Shown here: positions 38,387-46,753 of the stretch, one piece after another | Numbering within the stretch: position 1 is the first letter of the stretch | Layout: every line of letters starts with the position of its first letter | Origin: SpSt-600 sp042408195 | Lineage (GTDB): Bacteria; Chloroflexota; Anaerolineae; SpSt-600 | Assembly: GCA_042408195.1 (NCBI GenBank) | Contig: JBHOQL010000072.1 | Span: 31,913-95,912, forward strand | Reading direction: 5' to 3' | Length of the DNA: 64,000 nt | Translations under genes and position numbers: made by a program | The notes under the pieces: generated by a model | What the model saw: only the letters and a program-made list of their open reading frames with translations | What the model was told of the DNA's origin: nothing | The model's database searches: none

Positions 38387-38803
38387 TCAGGGGATCACAA
38401 ACATGGTACCGGTACCTTCGGCCACAATGTTGCCACTGCTGTCCCTGGCTTCAGCCTTGATGATCAGGAACCGTCCACCGTCACGAGCTATCTTGCCCTC
38501 TATTAGAAGGGATTCCCCTATTCTGGCTGGCTTGCGGAAGCGGATCTCCAGTTTGCCGGTTACAGTCTTCTTCCCGTTGAAGAGGGCAACCCAGCCCATA
38601 GCTTCGTCAAGAATTGTGCTTAAAATTCCTCCGTGCACAATTCCTGGCCAGCCCTGATATTCGGGTCCAGGTGTGAATTTGCAGCGAGCGATCCCACCTT
38701 CGTTTCTGAATTGGAGTTTAAGACCTATAGGATTACCCTTCCCACACCCGAAGCATTTATCGTAATCGAGGGGAATTTCAAAATGCAAGTTCTCAGCACC
38801 CAT
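38387..38803 (-). CDS. PaaI-like hotdog-fold thioesterase
   Basis: A 138-residue single hotdog-domain protein that would hydrolyse acyl-CoA thioesters. The segment GIVHGGILSTILDEAMGW holds the helix with the catalytic Asp-Glu and the conserved HGG motif. The N-terminus has a CFGCGKGNPIGLKL segment with two cysteines seen in some members of the family. A promoter (TTGTGT, 17 bp, TAAAAT) is placed at 38827-38855. The FAD oxidoreductase follows downstream. Confidence 0.9.
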   Translation of the reverse strand: MGAENLHFEIPLDYDKCFGCGKGNPIGLKLQFRNEGGIARCKFTPGPEYQGWPGIVHGGILSTILDEAMGWVALFNGKKTVTGKLEIRFRKPARIGESLLIEGKIARDGGRFLIIKAEARDSSGNIVAEGTGTMFVIP

Positions 38804-38826
38804 CGCTTTTCCTCATGTTTTTCAAA

Positions 38827-38855
38827 ATTTTAACAGAAATTTCCCGAGAACACAA
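38827..38855 (-). promoter_or_regulatory. Promoter of the thioesterase-oxidoreductase unit
   Basis: Minus strand: TTGTGT (38855-38850), a 17-bp spacer and TAAAAT (38832-38827), 24 bp before the ATG. Confidence 0.6.
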
Positions 38856-38905
38856 GCGAAGGGCAAAACTTTTGCTGCGGGTAGAGTGGGAGGTGGAAAC
38901 TTTTC

Positions 38906-39550
38906 CTAATTTCGGCGAGGCCTGCTCCAGCCGTAGTTGTTGTCAAACAGGACCCTATAAGCTATCAATTTTTTCTTGTTGGATGAGGTCTTTATTTCTT
39001 CCAGAACACCTATGCCTGTCAACCGTCGTACAACCATGAAAACGAACATTAGAGTCGAGGCGACTGTGTGCGGGAAAGGATAACCTTGGAACCAGGTGAA
39101 GAAGGGTAGGGCCAAAATTCCAGCAGCCACCCCGAGCCCCAAAGCCCTGGTGAAGAAGCCGAGGGCGTAAAAAATAAGGGATAAAAGCATAGCCTTGGGT
39201 ACAAGGACGAGCATTGCTCCCAGGGCTGGTCCCATCCCTCTCCCCCCTTGAAAGCCAAGGTAAACGGGCCAATCATGCCCGGCCACCACTGCCACAGCGC
39301 TTGCTGCCTGAACAATGGGGGAAAAGCCCAATTTCTGCGATAACCACACCGCTACTGCCCCTTTTCCGATATCCAGTATAGCTGCAAGTGTTCCCTCCAT
39401 TTTGCCTACGGAATGCCAGAGATTGCTCCCTCCAATGTTTCTGGTCCCCACCTGACGGAGGTCAACCCCCCGGAGTTTCCCTATGATGAAAGCGAAAGGA
39501 ATTGATCCAAGGAGGTAAGAAAAAACCACCCAAAGAGTGCCCCAGAACAT
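38906..39550 (-). CDS. PlsY-type glycerol-3-phosphate acyltransferase (copy 1, divergent)
   Basis: A 214-residue membrane protein of the PlsY family, which transfers acyl from acyl-phosphate to glycerol-3-phosphate. Motif 1 is present as GTRNIGGSNLWH. Motif 2 reads FQGGRGMGPALG instead of FKGGKG, and motif 3 near the C-terminus is not convincing. It follows degV by 23 bp on the same strand. A second, more canonical copy lies at 46754. Copy 1 may have a changed acceptor or regulatory role. Confidence 0.85.
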   Translation of the reverse strand: MFWGTLWVVFSYLLGSIPFAFIIGKLRGVDLRQVGTRNIGGSNLWHSVGKMEGTLAAILDIGKGAVAVWLSQKLGFSPIVQAASAVAVVAGHDWPVYLGFQGGRGMGPALGAMLVLVPKAMLLSLIFYALGFFTRALGLGVAAGILALPFFTWFQGYPFPHTVASTLMFVFMVVRRLTGIGVLEEIKTSSNKKKLIAYRVLFDNNYGWSRPRRN

Positions 39551-39573
39551 CCTCTTACCCCCTCCTCAACAAG

Positions 39574-40419
39574 TTATTCTTCGCACCAGAAAGCTATTCC
39601 TACAAGGCCGGGGCCGGTATGTGCTCCCATGACGGGAGTAAACTCTGTTACGAAAAGCTCGGCGCAGTCAAAGCGTTTCGCTATTTCTTCCTTCAAGTAA
39701 AGGGCATCTTCAAGGGAATCCCCATGCATGACAGCGATGTGGGCCCTGCGGTTGCCGATCTTCTGTTCAGCTACCCTGAGGAGTTCCTGCAAGGCCCTGG
39801 TGCGGGTTCTGGGCTTTGACCAGACATCCGCTACTCCGTCCCTGAGGTAAAGCACAGGACAAAGCTGAAAGGCAGAGCCCAGCAGGGCCGAAGCTAGCCC
39901 AATCCTTCCCCCAAAATAAAGGTATTTGAGGGTGCTCAAGAAAGCGAAGACATGGGTCTTAAGCCCAATTTCCTCAACCCGCTTCGCGATGCTCTCGGGG
40001 TCAACTCCCTGACGAGCAAGCCTTGCCGCCTCCAGAACAACGAGACCCTGTCCGGCAGCGGCTGTATGAGCGTTTACAACGTAAACCCTTGTCCCTTCTA
40101 CCATCTGAGCAGCCATGCGAGCGGCCTCGTAAGTAGCGCTTAAGCTTGGGGGGAGGTGGATGGATATTATCGCCTCGGCCTCCGGGGCCAAGGAAAGGTA
40201 AGTCCTTAGGAAATCCCCTACAGAAGGCGCCGATGTTTTAGGCAAAGTGGTGCTTTCCCTCAGTTTCCTATAGAGCTCTCCTGAAGAAATATCAACCCCG
40301 TCCTTGTAGGTCACACCGTTCCAGTTAAGGTAAATGGGCACCACTTTTATATCGTACTCCTCTACAAGCTCTTTCGGCAGGTTCGCGGAAGAATCCGTGA
40401 CGATCATAATCTTTCCCAT
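39574..40419 (-). CDS. DegV family fatty acid-binding protein
   Basis: A 281-residue DegV/FakB-like protein that binds a fatty acid for phosphorylation by a FakA kinase. The N-terminal IVTDSSANLPKELVEEYDI and the DGVDISSGELYRKL segment are family hallmarks, followed by SIHLPPSLSATYEAA. ATG 40419 behind GGGAGG is preferred to TTG 40431. Co-transcription with plsY (23 bp) makes functional sense: FakB delivers acyl-phosphate, the substrate of PlsY. No FakA kinase is seen here. Confidence 0.93.
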   Translation of the reverse strand: MGKIMIVTDSSANLPKELVEEYDIKVVPIYLNWNGVTYKDGVDISSGELYRKLRESTTLPKTSAPSVGDFLRTYLSLAPEAEAIISIHLPPSLSATYEAARMAAQMVEGTRVYVVNAHTAAAGQGLVVLEAARLARQGVDPESIAKRVEEIGLKTHVFAFLSTLKYLYFGGRIGLASALLGSAFQLCPVLYLRDGVADVWSKPRTRTRALQELLRVAEQKIGNRRAHIAVMHGDSLEDALYLKEEIAKRFDCAELFVTEFTPVMGAHTGPGLVGIAFWCEE

Positions 40420-40456
40420 CGTGCCTCCCAAAAGGCCAAAATTTGTTAGCGCAAAA

Positions 40457-40482
40457 AAACCATCCCTTTAACTCGGGGATGG
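40457..40482 (-). terminator. Terminator overlapping the winged-helix gene stop
   Basis: On the minus strand CCATCCC and GGGATGG (40476-40482 with 40460-40466) form a stem followed by seven T residues. The stem begins inside the last codons of the upstream gene, so the terminator is partly coding. Confidence 0.8.
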
Positions 40483-41157
40483 GCTCATGAGAGCCACGTC
40501 CCTGACAAATGTAAGAAGCTTTTCCCTGTCTTCTTCTTCCAATTTCTTCACCTCATCCACATACCTAGCAAGGTGACCATTGAATGCCTTGCCAAGCTCT
40601 TTCTTCCCTTCCTTCCATATATACCCCACAACGAGCCCTGCCACTAGCACAAGAGCAGCCTCATTGGCGCTTAAGGAAGTCAGGACCTCCCTGACTACCA
40701 TCAGTGTCTGGGCAGCTTTCCGGATGGTCCACAAAGCAAGGATAAGAGCTAACAGCAGCTTGGCGCAGAATATCAGCGGGTTGGAGATCTTCGGCAATTC
40801 TCCCAGGGTTTCTTTGATTATAACCTTAGCCCCCTTTCGGTCAGCTTCTTTCAGGCGTTCCAACAGTTCTAACCGGATATGTTCCCAATCTTTCCTATTG
40901 CAAGTGTTGAGAGAGCTAAAAGCCAAGGGAGTAGGTCTGAATTTAACCTTTGAACGCCCAGGTGTTTCCTCTTTCCTGTCCACTTGATGGACCACTTCCA
41001 CGTATCCACTTTCTGCGAGGAGGGTTAGTATATCGTAAGCAGTCCAAGGGCTTACCCCTATTGACTCAGCTACCTCACTATAGTGGACAGGTTGCCCTGT
41101 CCTCTGATACAATTCAACCAAAATCCTGAGGAATTCCTGCCGCCTCTTTGTGAGCAT
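40468..41157 (-). CDS. Winged-helix transcription regulator with a membrane segment
   Basis: A 229-residue protein. Residues 1-60 are a winged helix-turn-helix (PVHYSEVAESIGVSPWTAYDILTLLAESGYVEV). A linker with KVKFRPTP resembles the N-terminal half of HrcA-type regulators. One or two hydrophobic helices follow (FCAKLLLALILALWTI, then AALVLVAGLVVGYIW), so the protein is probably membrane-attached. The C-terminus is charged. It is divergent from the GT39 gene, and a 15-bp dyad between the two promoters is a possible operator. Confidence 0.75.
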   Translation of the reverse strand: MLTKRRQEFLRILVELYQRTGQPVHYSEVAESIGVSPWTAYDILTLLAESGYVEVVHQVDRKEETPGRSKVKFRPTPLAFSSLNTCNRKDWEHIRLELLERLKEADRKGAKVIIKETLGELPKISNPLIFCAKLLLALILALWTIRKAAQTLMVVREVLTSLSANEAALVLVAGLVVGYIWKEGKKELGKAFNGHLARYVDEVKKLEEEDREKLLTFVRDVALMSPSPS

Positions 41158-41188
41158 CTTGTCCCTCCATGCTTTCCTTCCAGAGGAA

Positions 41189-41218
41189 ATTATAACTCTA
41201 AAGCCGTAAAAGAAGCAA
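41189..41218 (-). promoter_or_regulatory. Promoter of the winged-helix gene
   Basis: Minus strand: TTGCTT (41218-41213), an 18-bp spacer and TATAAT (41194-41189), 31 bp before the ATG at 41157. Confidence 0.7.
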
Positions 41219-41225
41219 GGTTTTC

Positions 41226-41240
41226 CGCGCTTAAAGCGCG
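41226..41240. promoter_or_regulatory. Possible operator dyad
   Basis: A perfect palindrome with 7-bp arms, CGCGCTT-A-AAGCGCG, midway between the -35 boxes of the winged-helix gene (41213-41218) and the GT39 gene (41252-41257). It would suit binding of a dimeric regulator controlling both genes, perhaps the adjacent winged-helix protein. Inference only. Confidence 0.45.
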
Positions 41241-41251
41241 TATTGCGCCTC

Positions 41252-41280
41252 TTGGCCTTATTCGGTCCCAGTGCTATAAT
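41252..41280 (+). promoter_or_regulatory. Promoter of the GT39 gene
   Basis: TTGGCC at 41252-41257, a 17-bp spacer and TATAAT at 41275-41280. This makes the ATG at 41310 the likely start, since an earlier frame start would precede the transcript. Confidence 0.65.
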
Positions 41281-41309
41281 TGGACAAAATTCTTTTGCCC
41301 GGAGTAAAG

Positions 41310-43586
41310 ATGGGGTTAAACCGCAGTAATAGACTCCTTTTAGCTCAGTTTTTATTCCTTTGCTTGGCTTTTTTACTGCGATTGCACAGGCTCGGGGTGC
41401 AGAGCCTTTGGGCTGATGAAGGCAACAGCGCCGCTATGGTTCTTAGGGATTTTTCGTCCATAGCCCTCCACGCCGCTGCGGATATCCATCCCCCCCTCTA
41501 TTACTGGCTCCTCAAGCTCTGGACTATTCCCTTGGGCCTTTCGGAGTGGGCTCTTAGGGCTCTTTCGGCTTTTCTGAGCACTCTTTTGGTGGCTTTAATT
41601 TACTCTCTGGGGAAGGAACTCTGGGACGAGAAAATTGCGCTGGCGGGTATGGCTCTGGCCACATTCCATCCCTTCCAAGTTCATTACGCCCAGGAAGCCA
41701 GGATGTATATGCTTGTGGCTTTCCTGGGAACTCTGTCTTTCTGGAGCGCGTTGCGGTGGTGGAGGAGGGAACTTCCATCGTCAGGCGCTCTTTTCGTATT
41801 GGCTACAGCTCTTGGCCTATACGCTCATTATTCTTTCCCTGTCCTTCTGGCGGCAGAGAACCTGGCCTTCTTCCTATTCCTGACGACTAATCATTTCAGG
41901 AGGAGGATTGGGGTCAGAGGTTATGTAGCCCGATGGCTCCTGCTGCAAGCTTTGGCTTTAGCCATATATTCCCCGTGGATTCCGATAGCTCTAAACAGGC
42001 TGACTTCGTGGCCGGCGATAGCGGAGTACGGGGCCTCCACTGCTCTCTTAGAAGCTTTCAGGGCTATAGCTTTCGGTCCCGCTTCTAAACTGCCGGTGGT
42101 TGCGGCTTTCGCTCTAATCCTGCTCGCTATTGCTGGCTCTGCGCTGCACTGGAGGAAGAATTGGCGGGCTGTAGTTACCCTCTGGGCTTGGCTCTTTGCC
42201 CCCATCCTCATGATGCTACTTCTTGGACTGTTCCGAGGTGCTTACCTGAAGTTCCTGCTGGTATCAGCTGCGCCCTTCTGTTTGCTGTTGGCTCTGAGCT
42301 TCGGCGAGCGGAGAGGCCCGTGGCGCCTTGTGGGCACTTTTGCACTTGCAGGAGCTCTCCTTCTTTTCTCCGCATCTCTGAAGGATTTTTACTTCCGTTT
42401 CACCAAAGACGATTACCGAGGCATAGCTCGCTACATAGAGGCGGTGGAGAAGCCGGGTGATGCCATAATCTTGAACGCTCCCGGACAGATGGATGTCTTC
42501 AGTTACTACTACAGGGGCAAATTGCCCGTGTGGGCTCTCCCTCGCGAAAGGCCTCCTGAGCGCAGGAAGCTCGAGGAAGAGCTCGCTATTATAACTGCTC
42601 ATCCGGGTAGGATTTTTGCTATCTTCTGGGGAGATAAAGAAGCTGACCCCGAGGGAATCGTGGAGGAATGGCTTGAGGCTCACTCTTTCAAGGCAGGGGA
42701 AAGCTGGTGGGGAGATGTCCGCTTTGCCATCTATGTAATCCCTGAGACTCAGATTACTGGGCAGGGTGGTACGACAGAGGTGAAGGCTTTCGGTTCCCCA
42801 ACTCTCTTCCGCCTTACCGGTTGCATTGTGGGGGCAGAGGAGGTGGAAAGCGGTGGCGTGCTCCCTGTTATTCTCACCTGGCAGGCGGAAAGGCCCACTT
42901 CAAGACGTTACAAAGTAACCCTGCAGCTCCTCAATTCAAGCGGGCTGGTGGCCTCTCAGTACGATGCCGAACCAGAGGGTGGACGCCGCCCCACTTCCAC
43001 CTGGGAGCCGGGAGATATAATCATTGACAATATCGGTCTAATGGTAAAACCGGGGACACCCCCAGGCCAGTATGCCCTCATACTGGCCGTTTACGACGCT
43101 GAAACGGGAGAACGATTACCGGTATCGGGTCAGGATCATCTGAACCTGGGGAACATCAAAATCCTGAGACCATCCCAGCCACCACCTGTGGAAGCGCTGG
43201 GGATAACCAGCCCCCGAAATGCCCGCTTTGGGCCCTTTGAATTGCTCGGGTTTGACCTTTTCAAGCTCGGATTTGAGCACTTGCCTGATGCTCCCATCGG
43301 TCCCGGGGACATGATCATGGTGAATCTTTACTGGCGGGCTCTCCTGAAGCCCCGAGAAGATTGGACTGTGGAATTGAGCTTGGTGGGGGGAAGCCGGTTA
43401 GCATCCGTGGAAGCGCCTCTTGCCGGGATCGATTACCCGACTTCGCAGTGGGAAGAGAAAGAAATAGTTAGAGGCCAATTTTTGCTCCAAGTCCCGCCCT
43501 CTGTTCCCCCGGGGCAATATCGCCTTTTCCTCAGAGTGAAGGATTTACCATCTTTGGAACTGGCGGTTGTACGCGTCAGGGGTTAA
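41310..43586 (+). CDS. Glycosyltransferase family 39-like membrane protein
   Basis: A 758-residue GT-C enzyme that would transfer a sugar from a polyprenyl-phosphate donor outside the membrane. The first external loop has SLWADEGNSA with the catalytic-type acidic pair, followed by DIHPPLYYWLLKLW, as in PMT/ArnT families. About 11 hydrophobic helices run to about residue 360. The C-terminal 250 residues are a soluble extracytoplasmic region with two beta-rich stretches, each containing a P-P/T-GQY segment (KPGTPPGQYALILAVYD and VPPSVPPGQYRLFLRV). Its end overlaps the convergent LysM gene by 11 bp. Confidence 0.87.
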   Translation: MGLNRSNRLLLAQFLFLCLAFLLRLHRLGVQSLWADEGNSAAMVLRDFSSIALHAAADIHPPLYYWLLKLWTIPLGLSEWALRALSAFLSTLLVALIYSLGKELWDEKIALAGMALATFHPFQVHYAQEARMYMLVAFLGTLSFWSALRWWRRELPSSGALFVLATALGLYAHYSFPVLLAAENLAFFLFLTTNHFRRRIGVRGYVARWLLLQALALAIYSPWIPIALNRLTSWPAIAEYGASTALLEAFRAIAFGPASKLPVVAAFALILLAIAGSALHWRKNWRAVVTLWAWLFAPILMMLLLGLFRGAYLKFLLVSAAPFCLLLALSFGERRGPWRLVGTFALAGALLLFSASLKDFYFRFTKDDYRGIARYIEAVEKPGDAIILNAPGQMDVFSYYYRGKLPVWALPRERPPERRKLEEELAIITAHPGRIFAIFWGDKEADPEGIVEEWLEAHSFKAGESWWGDVRFAIYVIPETQITGQGGTTEVKAFGSPTLFRLTGCIVGAEEVESGGVLPVILTWQAERPTSRRYKVTLQLLNSSGLVASQYDAEPEGGRRPTSTWEPGDIIIDNIGLMVKPGTPPGQYALILAVYDAETGERLPVSGQDHLNLGNIKILRPSQPPPVEALGITSPRNARFGPFELLGFDLFKLGFEHLPDAPIGPGDMIMVNLYWRALLKPREDWTVELSLVGGSRLASVEAPLAGIDYPTSQWEEKEIVRGQFLLQVPPSVPPGQYRLFLRVKDLPSLELAVVRVRG

Positions 43587-43905
43587 GGGGTATGAGGAGT
43601 TCTTGCCCCGCTCGGATGGAAGCCGGATCCGTAAGACCGTTAGCCTTCAAAATTTTTTCCTCAGGAACTCCGTACCTGGAAGCAATGGTGCTCAGATTCT
43701 CTCCTTCTGCCACCCGATGCAGGACAATGGGCAGAGGAGTAGGGGTGACTACCTGCAGGGCACCTGGGGTAAAAGTAGGTTTGGGAGTCCTTGTGGGAGT
43801 AGGTGTGGGCTTATTACCTGAGGTAACCACATCGTACAAGAGGGCGAAGACCAGGTAATTCAAGAGCAAAAGCACCAGTAGAATGCTCCAGCGAGAGGTC
43901 TTCAT
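43576..43905 (-). CDS. Membrane-anchored LysM domain protein
   Basis: A 109-residue protein. One N-terminal transmembrane helix (about 8-25) is followed by a Thr/Pro spacer with PTPTPTRTPKPTFTPG and a C-terminal LysM domain (VAEGENLSTIASRYGVPEEKILKANGL, ending ELLIPLNP) that binds peptidoglycan glycan. ATG 43905 is chosen because AGGAG lies 8 nt upstream; the ATG at 43911 has only 2 nt. The gene is head-to-head with the GT2 gene at 43910. Confidence 0.85.
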   Translation of the reverse strand: MKTSRWSILLVLLLLNYLVFALLYDVVTSGNKPTPTPTRTPKPTFTPGALQVVTPTPLPIVLHRVAEGENLSTIASRYGVPEEKILKANGLTDPASIRAGQELLIPLNP

Positions 43906-43909
43906 CGCC

Positions 43910-44881
43910 ATGACTCCTAAGGTATCAGTTATCGTAACAGTAAAGAACGAAGAGAAAACAATTGATAATTTGCTGGCTTCTCTCTTTCACCAAACGCGTC
44001 CACCTGATGAAATTGTAATCGTGGACGGCGGCTCCACTGACCGGACCGTAGAACTGATAAAGGCCTGGACTGATAAGCTCCCTATAAAGTTGCTGATCAA
44101 ACCCGGACTGAACATCTCCCAGGGACGGAACCTGGCTATAAGGGAAGCCTCAGGGGAAATAATAGCTTCTACCGATGCCGGAGTCAAGTTATCCCCTAAC
44201 TGGCTCGAGTCCCTGCTTCGCCCCTTTGAGAGTGGAGCGAAAGTAGTCAGTGGCTTTTTCCTTCCGGATGTGGAGGGAGCTTTCGAGACAGCCATGGGCG
44301 CTACGGTGCTTCCCGCTCCGGAGGATATCAACCCTTCGAAATTCTTGCCCTCCAGCCGATCTGTGGCCTTTTTAAGGGAAGCTTGGGAGAGGGTCGGGGG
44401 CTACCCGGAATGGCTCGATTATTGCGAGGACCTCATCTTTGACTTCAAGCTCCGCAAGCTTTATGGTCCCTTCCCTTTTGTCCCTGAAGCCATTGCTTAC
44501 TTTAAGCCTAGGACTAACCTCCGTGATTTCTTCATCCAATATTACCGGTACGCCCGCGGCGATGGCAAAGCTGACCTTTGGCGCATAAGACATCTTGTGA
44601 GGTATAGTACCTACCTCTTGCTCGTCCCAGCCCTGTTTATATCGGGCTTGAAATTGAACCCTTTGTGTTGGCTTGGCTTTGTTGTCGGTGGTTTTCTTTA
44701 CCTTCGGAGCCCTTACCGCCGTCTTTTCCGAATGATGAAAGGCCTTTCCCTACGGGAAAAAATCCAGGCTTTTCTCTTCGTCCCTATAATAAGGGTTACG
44801 GGCGACATCGCTAAGATGGTGGGCTATCCTGTAGGACTGGTCTGGCGCCTCAGGCATCGGCCTCCCATTGATTGGAGATAA
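43910..44881 (+). CDS. Glycosyltransferase family 2
   Basis: A 323-residue GT2 enzyme. The N-terminal GT-A domain begins VSVIVTVKNEEKTIDNLL and carries IVDGGSTDRT (nucleotide-binding Asp) and the DAGVKLSPNW segment in place of DxD. A CEDLIFDFKLR segment supplies the acidic base. Two hydrophobic helices near the C-terminus suggest membrane attachment. ATG 43910 gives the standard family start, and GAGAGG precedes it. The acceptor is unknown. Confidence 0.88.
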   Translation: MTPKVSVIVTVKNEEKTIDNLLASLFHQTRPPDEIVIVDGGSTDRTVELIKAWTDKLPIKLLIKPGLNISQGRNLAIREASGEIIASTDAGVKLSPNWLESLLRPFESGAKVVSGFFLPDVEGAFETAMGATVLPAPEDINPSKFLPSSRSVAFLREAWERVGGYPEWLDYCEDLIFDFKLRKLYGPFPFVPEAIAYFKPRTNLRDFFIQYYRYARGDGKADLWRIRHLVRYSTYLLLVPALFISGLKLNPLCWLGFVVGGFLYLRSPYRRLFRMMKGLSLREKIQAFLFVPIIRVTGDIAKMVGYPVGLVWRLRHRPPIDWR

Positions 44882-44891
44882 CGGGAACGCT

Positions 44892-45692
44892 TCACCCCCT
44901 TGCCCTTATATCGCGGCGCTGGAAAATGAGGATTCCCGCCGCAATCAGGATCACCGTGAGGCCCACGAAAAGAGCAATGTGGTTCCAGTTAAGGCCTTCC
45001 ACCATAGGGCGGCCGCCGCCGTAGTAGTAGAAAAGGGAAAACTTCCGGTAAGGCTTTAACCTTTCCGAAACAACGCCTATCGCTTCAATAAGGTAGAAAG
45101 CAGATGCCAATCCACCGGAGATACCACCGGCAGTTCCTGCCCCTTTGCCCAGGCCAGTAATGAAAAAGGCCAGCGCTCCGAAGACCAGACTGAACAAAAG
45201 TTCATCCAGAATTGCCAGGGCTATGCGGAAGTAATTAGCTTCAACCTTTATCGCCAGCCCACCAGCCCAGAGGCTTAGCCAAAAAAATGCATGTATAAAG
45301 AAAACAGCCACCAGGACTGCTGCTACCTTCTCAAGGGCAATCCTCCAACGAGGCATGGGCATAGAGACCAATAGTTCCAGGGTGCCCCTTTCTTCTTCTC
45401 GCCCTACGACCCCAATGAAGTAGATTATGGACATAATGATGGAGAGGACCGGCAATACCAGGCTAAACAGTTCAATGGAAAGATACCCTTCAATAGTGGC
45501 CAGCGTATTAAAATCCCTCATGAATACTTTGAAAAGCGGGTTATCAAAGTAGGGCGATAGGTCCAAGAAGGTGTCTCTGACCGTTGGGAAAGCCAGGATG
45601 GTGTAAAGGGCCGTGAGGACCATTCCCACGCACCACCAGAAAATAGAGCGCCTCATATCCCTTAGGGTTTTCAGGAAAACCAAGCGCAGCAT
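44892..45692 (-). CDS. ABC-2 type transporter permease
   Basis: A 266-residue six-helix membrane protein of the ABC-2 exporter type. The large first loop (SPYFDNPLFKVFMRDF) and the GREEERGTLELLVSMPMPRWRI segment match the coupling region of this family. It follows the ATPase gene by 15 bp on the same strand, so the two form an exporter of unknown substrate. Confidence 0.9.
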   Translation of the reverse strand: MLRLVFLKTLRDMRRSIFWWCVGMVLTALYTILAFPTVRDTFLDLSPYFDNPLFKVFMRDFNTLATIEGYLSIELFSLVLPVLSIIMSIIYFIGVVGREEERGTLELLVSMPMPRWRIALEKVAAVLVAVFFIHAFFWLSLWAGGLAIKVEANYFRIALAILDELLFSLVFGALAFFITGLGKGAGTAGGISGGLASAFYLIEAIGVVSERLKPYRKFSLFYYYGGGRPMVEGLNWNHIALFVGLTVILIAAGILIFQRRDIRARG

Positions 45693-45707
45693 GAGTACCT
45701 CCTGCTT

Positions 45708-46586
45708 TCAAGAGTAAAAGGCTAAGAAAATTTCTTCCAAGGTTGGGTCTTGAACCCTGAGGCTAACGACATTGTGGCGGGCCAAAGCCCTTACGAACGC
45801 GTTGGGGTCTCCTTTGAGAAGGCAAGTCATAGTTTTACCTTCAATGCGCAGGTCATTGACTCCAGGAATGCCCGAGAATTCCTCAGCGCCAATTTCATAG
45901 GCGAATACCACCTCAGCCCGGCGCATTGCTTTGGCTTTGAGGGAATGGATGCTTTCCACCGTGACAAGGTGGCCTTCTTTTATTATGCCGACCCTGTCAC
46001 AGATTTTCTCTACCTCGGGCAAGATGTGGGAAGATATGAACACAGTTCGCCCCTCTTCCTTTACTTCTTGCATAATTTTGTAGAACTCCTGTTGGATTAA
46101 CGGGTCAAGCCCGAGGGTGGGTTCGTCAAGAATGAGGAGGCTCGGCTTGTGCATGAGAGCCTGGATTACCCCAAGCTTCTGGCGGTTCCCGTGGGAGTAG
46201 GTCCTGATAATCCTGGAAAGGTCCAGGTCAAGGCGTTGAGCAAGGGATTTGACGTAACCCCAGTCAACTCCACCCCTCAGGGAAGCGAAGTAACGCAAGA
46301 ATTCTTCTCCGGTCAAATCCCCGTAAAGGCTCAATTCGCCCGGGATGTACCCAACCTCCTTTTTCCAGGCAAAATTGGTGGTGGAAACCTGCTGGCCAAG
46401 GACAAAAGCCTTACCCCTGGTTGGATTAAGGGCACCTATGAGGAGACGGATGGTGGTTGTTTTACCAGCGCCGTTTGGTCCCAGGTAGCCAAATATCTCA
46501 CCCTTTTCCACTTCCAGGTTGAGGTCTTCCACCCCCCTGACTCTACCGTAATACTTGGTCAACCCCTCGGTTCGGATTACGGCCAT
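45708..46586 (-). CDS. ABC transporter ATP-binding protein
   Basis: A 292-residue exporter ATPase. It has Walker A GPNGAGKTTT, a Q-loop replaced by GYIPGELSLYGDL, signature YSHGNRQKLGVIQAL (SHGNRQ instead of LSGGQ, typical of some ABC-2 partners), Walker B LLILDEPTLGLDP and the H-loop ISSHILPEVE. The C-terminal 70 residues form a regulatory domain. GGGAGG lies upstream; the promoter is at 46616-46644. Confidence 0.93.
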   Translation of the reverse strand: MAVIRTEGLTKYYGRVRGVEDLNLEVEKGEIFGYLGPNGAGKTTTIRLLIGALNPTRGKAFVLGQQVSTTNFAWKKEVGYIPGELSLYGDLTGEEFLRYFASLRGGVDWGYVKSLAQRLDLDLSRIIRTYSHGNRQKLGVIQALMHKPSLLILDEPTLGLDPLIQQEFYKIMQEVKEEGRTVFISSHILPEVEKICDRVGIIKEGHLVTVESIHSLKAKAMRRAEVVFAYEIGAEEFSGIPGVNDLRIEGKTMTCLLKGDPNAFVRALARHNVVSLRVQDPTLEEIFLAFYS

Positions 46587-46615
46587 TGGTCACCTCCCTT
46601 TTAGGAGCTGGATAA

Positions 46616-46644
46616 ATTTTATACCTTGCCGTCTGCGTGCGCAA
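46616..46644 (-). promoter_or_regulatory. Promoter of the ABC-2 exporter unit
   Basis: Minus strand: TTGCGC (46644-46639), a 17-bp spacer and TAAAAT (46621-46616), 29 bp before the ATG. Confidence 0.65.
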
Positions 46645-46695
46645 GACCGGGCTTGCCCTTTGGAGGCAAGAAAATTTTGGGCTTTTGGGGAAATT

Positions 46696-46725
46696 TTGAC
46701 AGAAGGGGCTCGTTGGTGTTATTAT
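46696..46725 (+). promoter_or_regulatory. Promoter of the plsY-GT2-polX unit
   Basis: TTGACA at 46696-46701, an 18-bp spacer and TATTAT at 46720-46725, 28 bp before the ATG at 46754. Confidence 0.7.
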
Positions 46726-46753
46726 TACCCAAAATTGGATTGAGGAGGCGGTC

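Noticed and set aside
41280..41309. Longer start of the GT39 gene at 41280
   Set aside because: That position is inside the -10 box of the predicted promoter; ATG 41310 with an upstream ribosome site is better.
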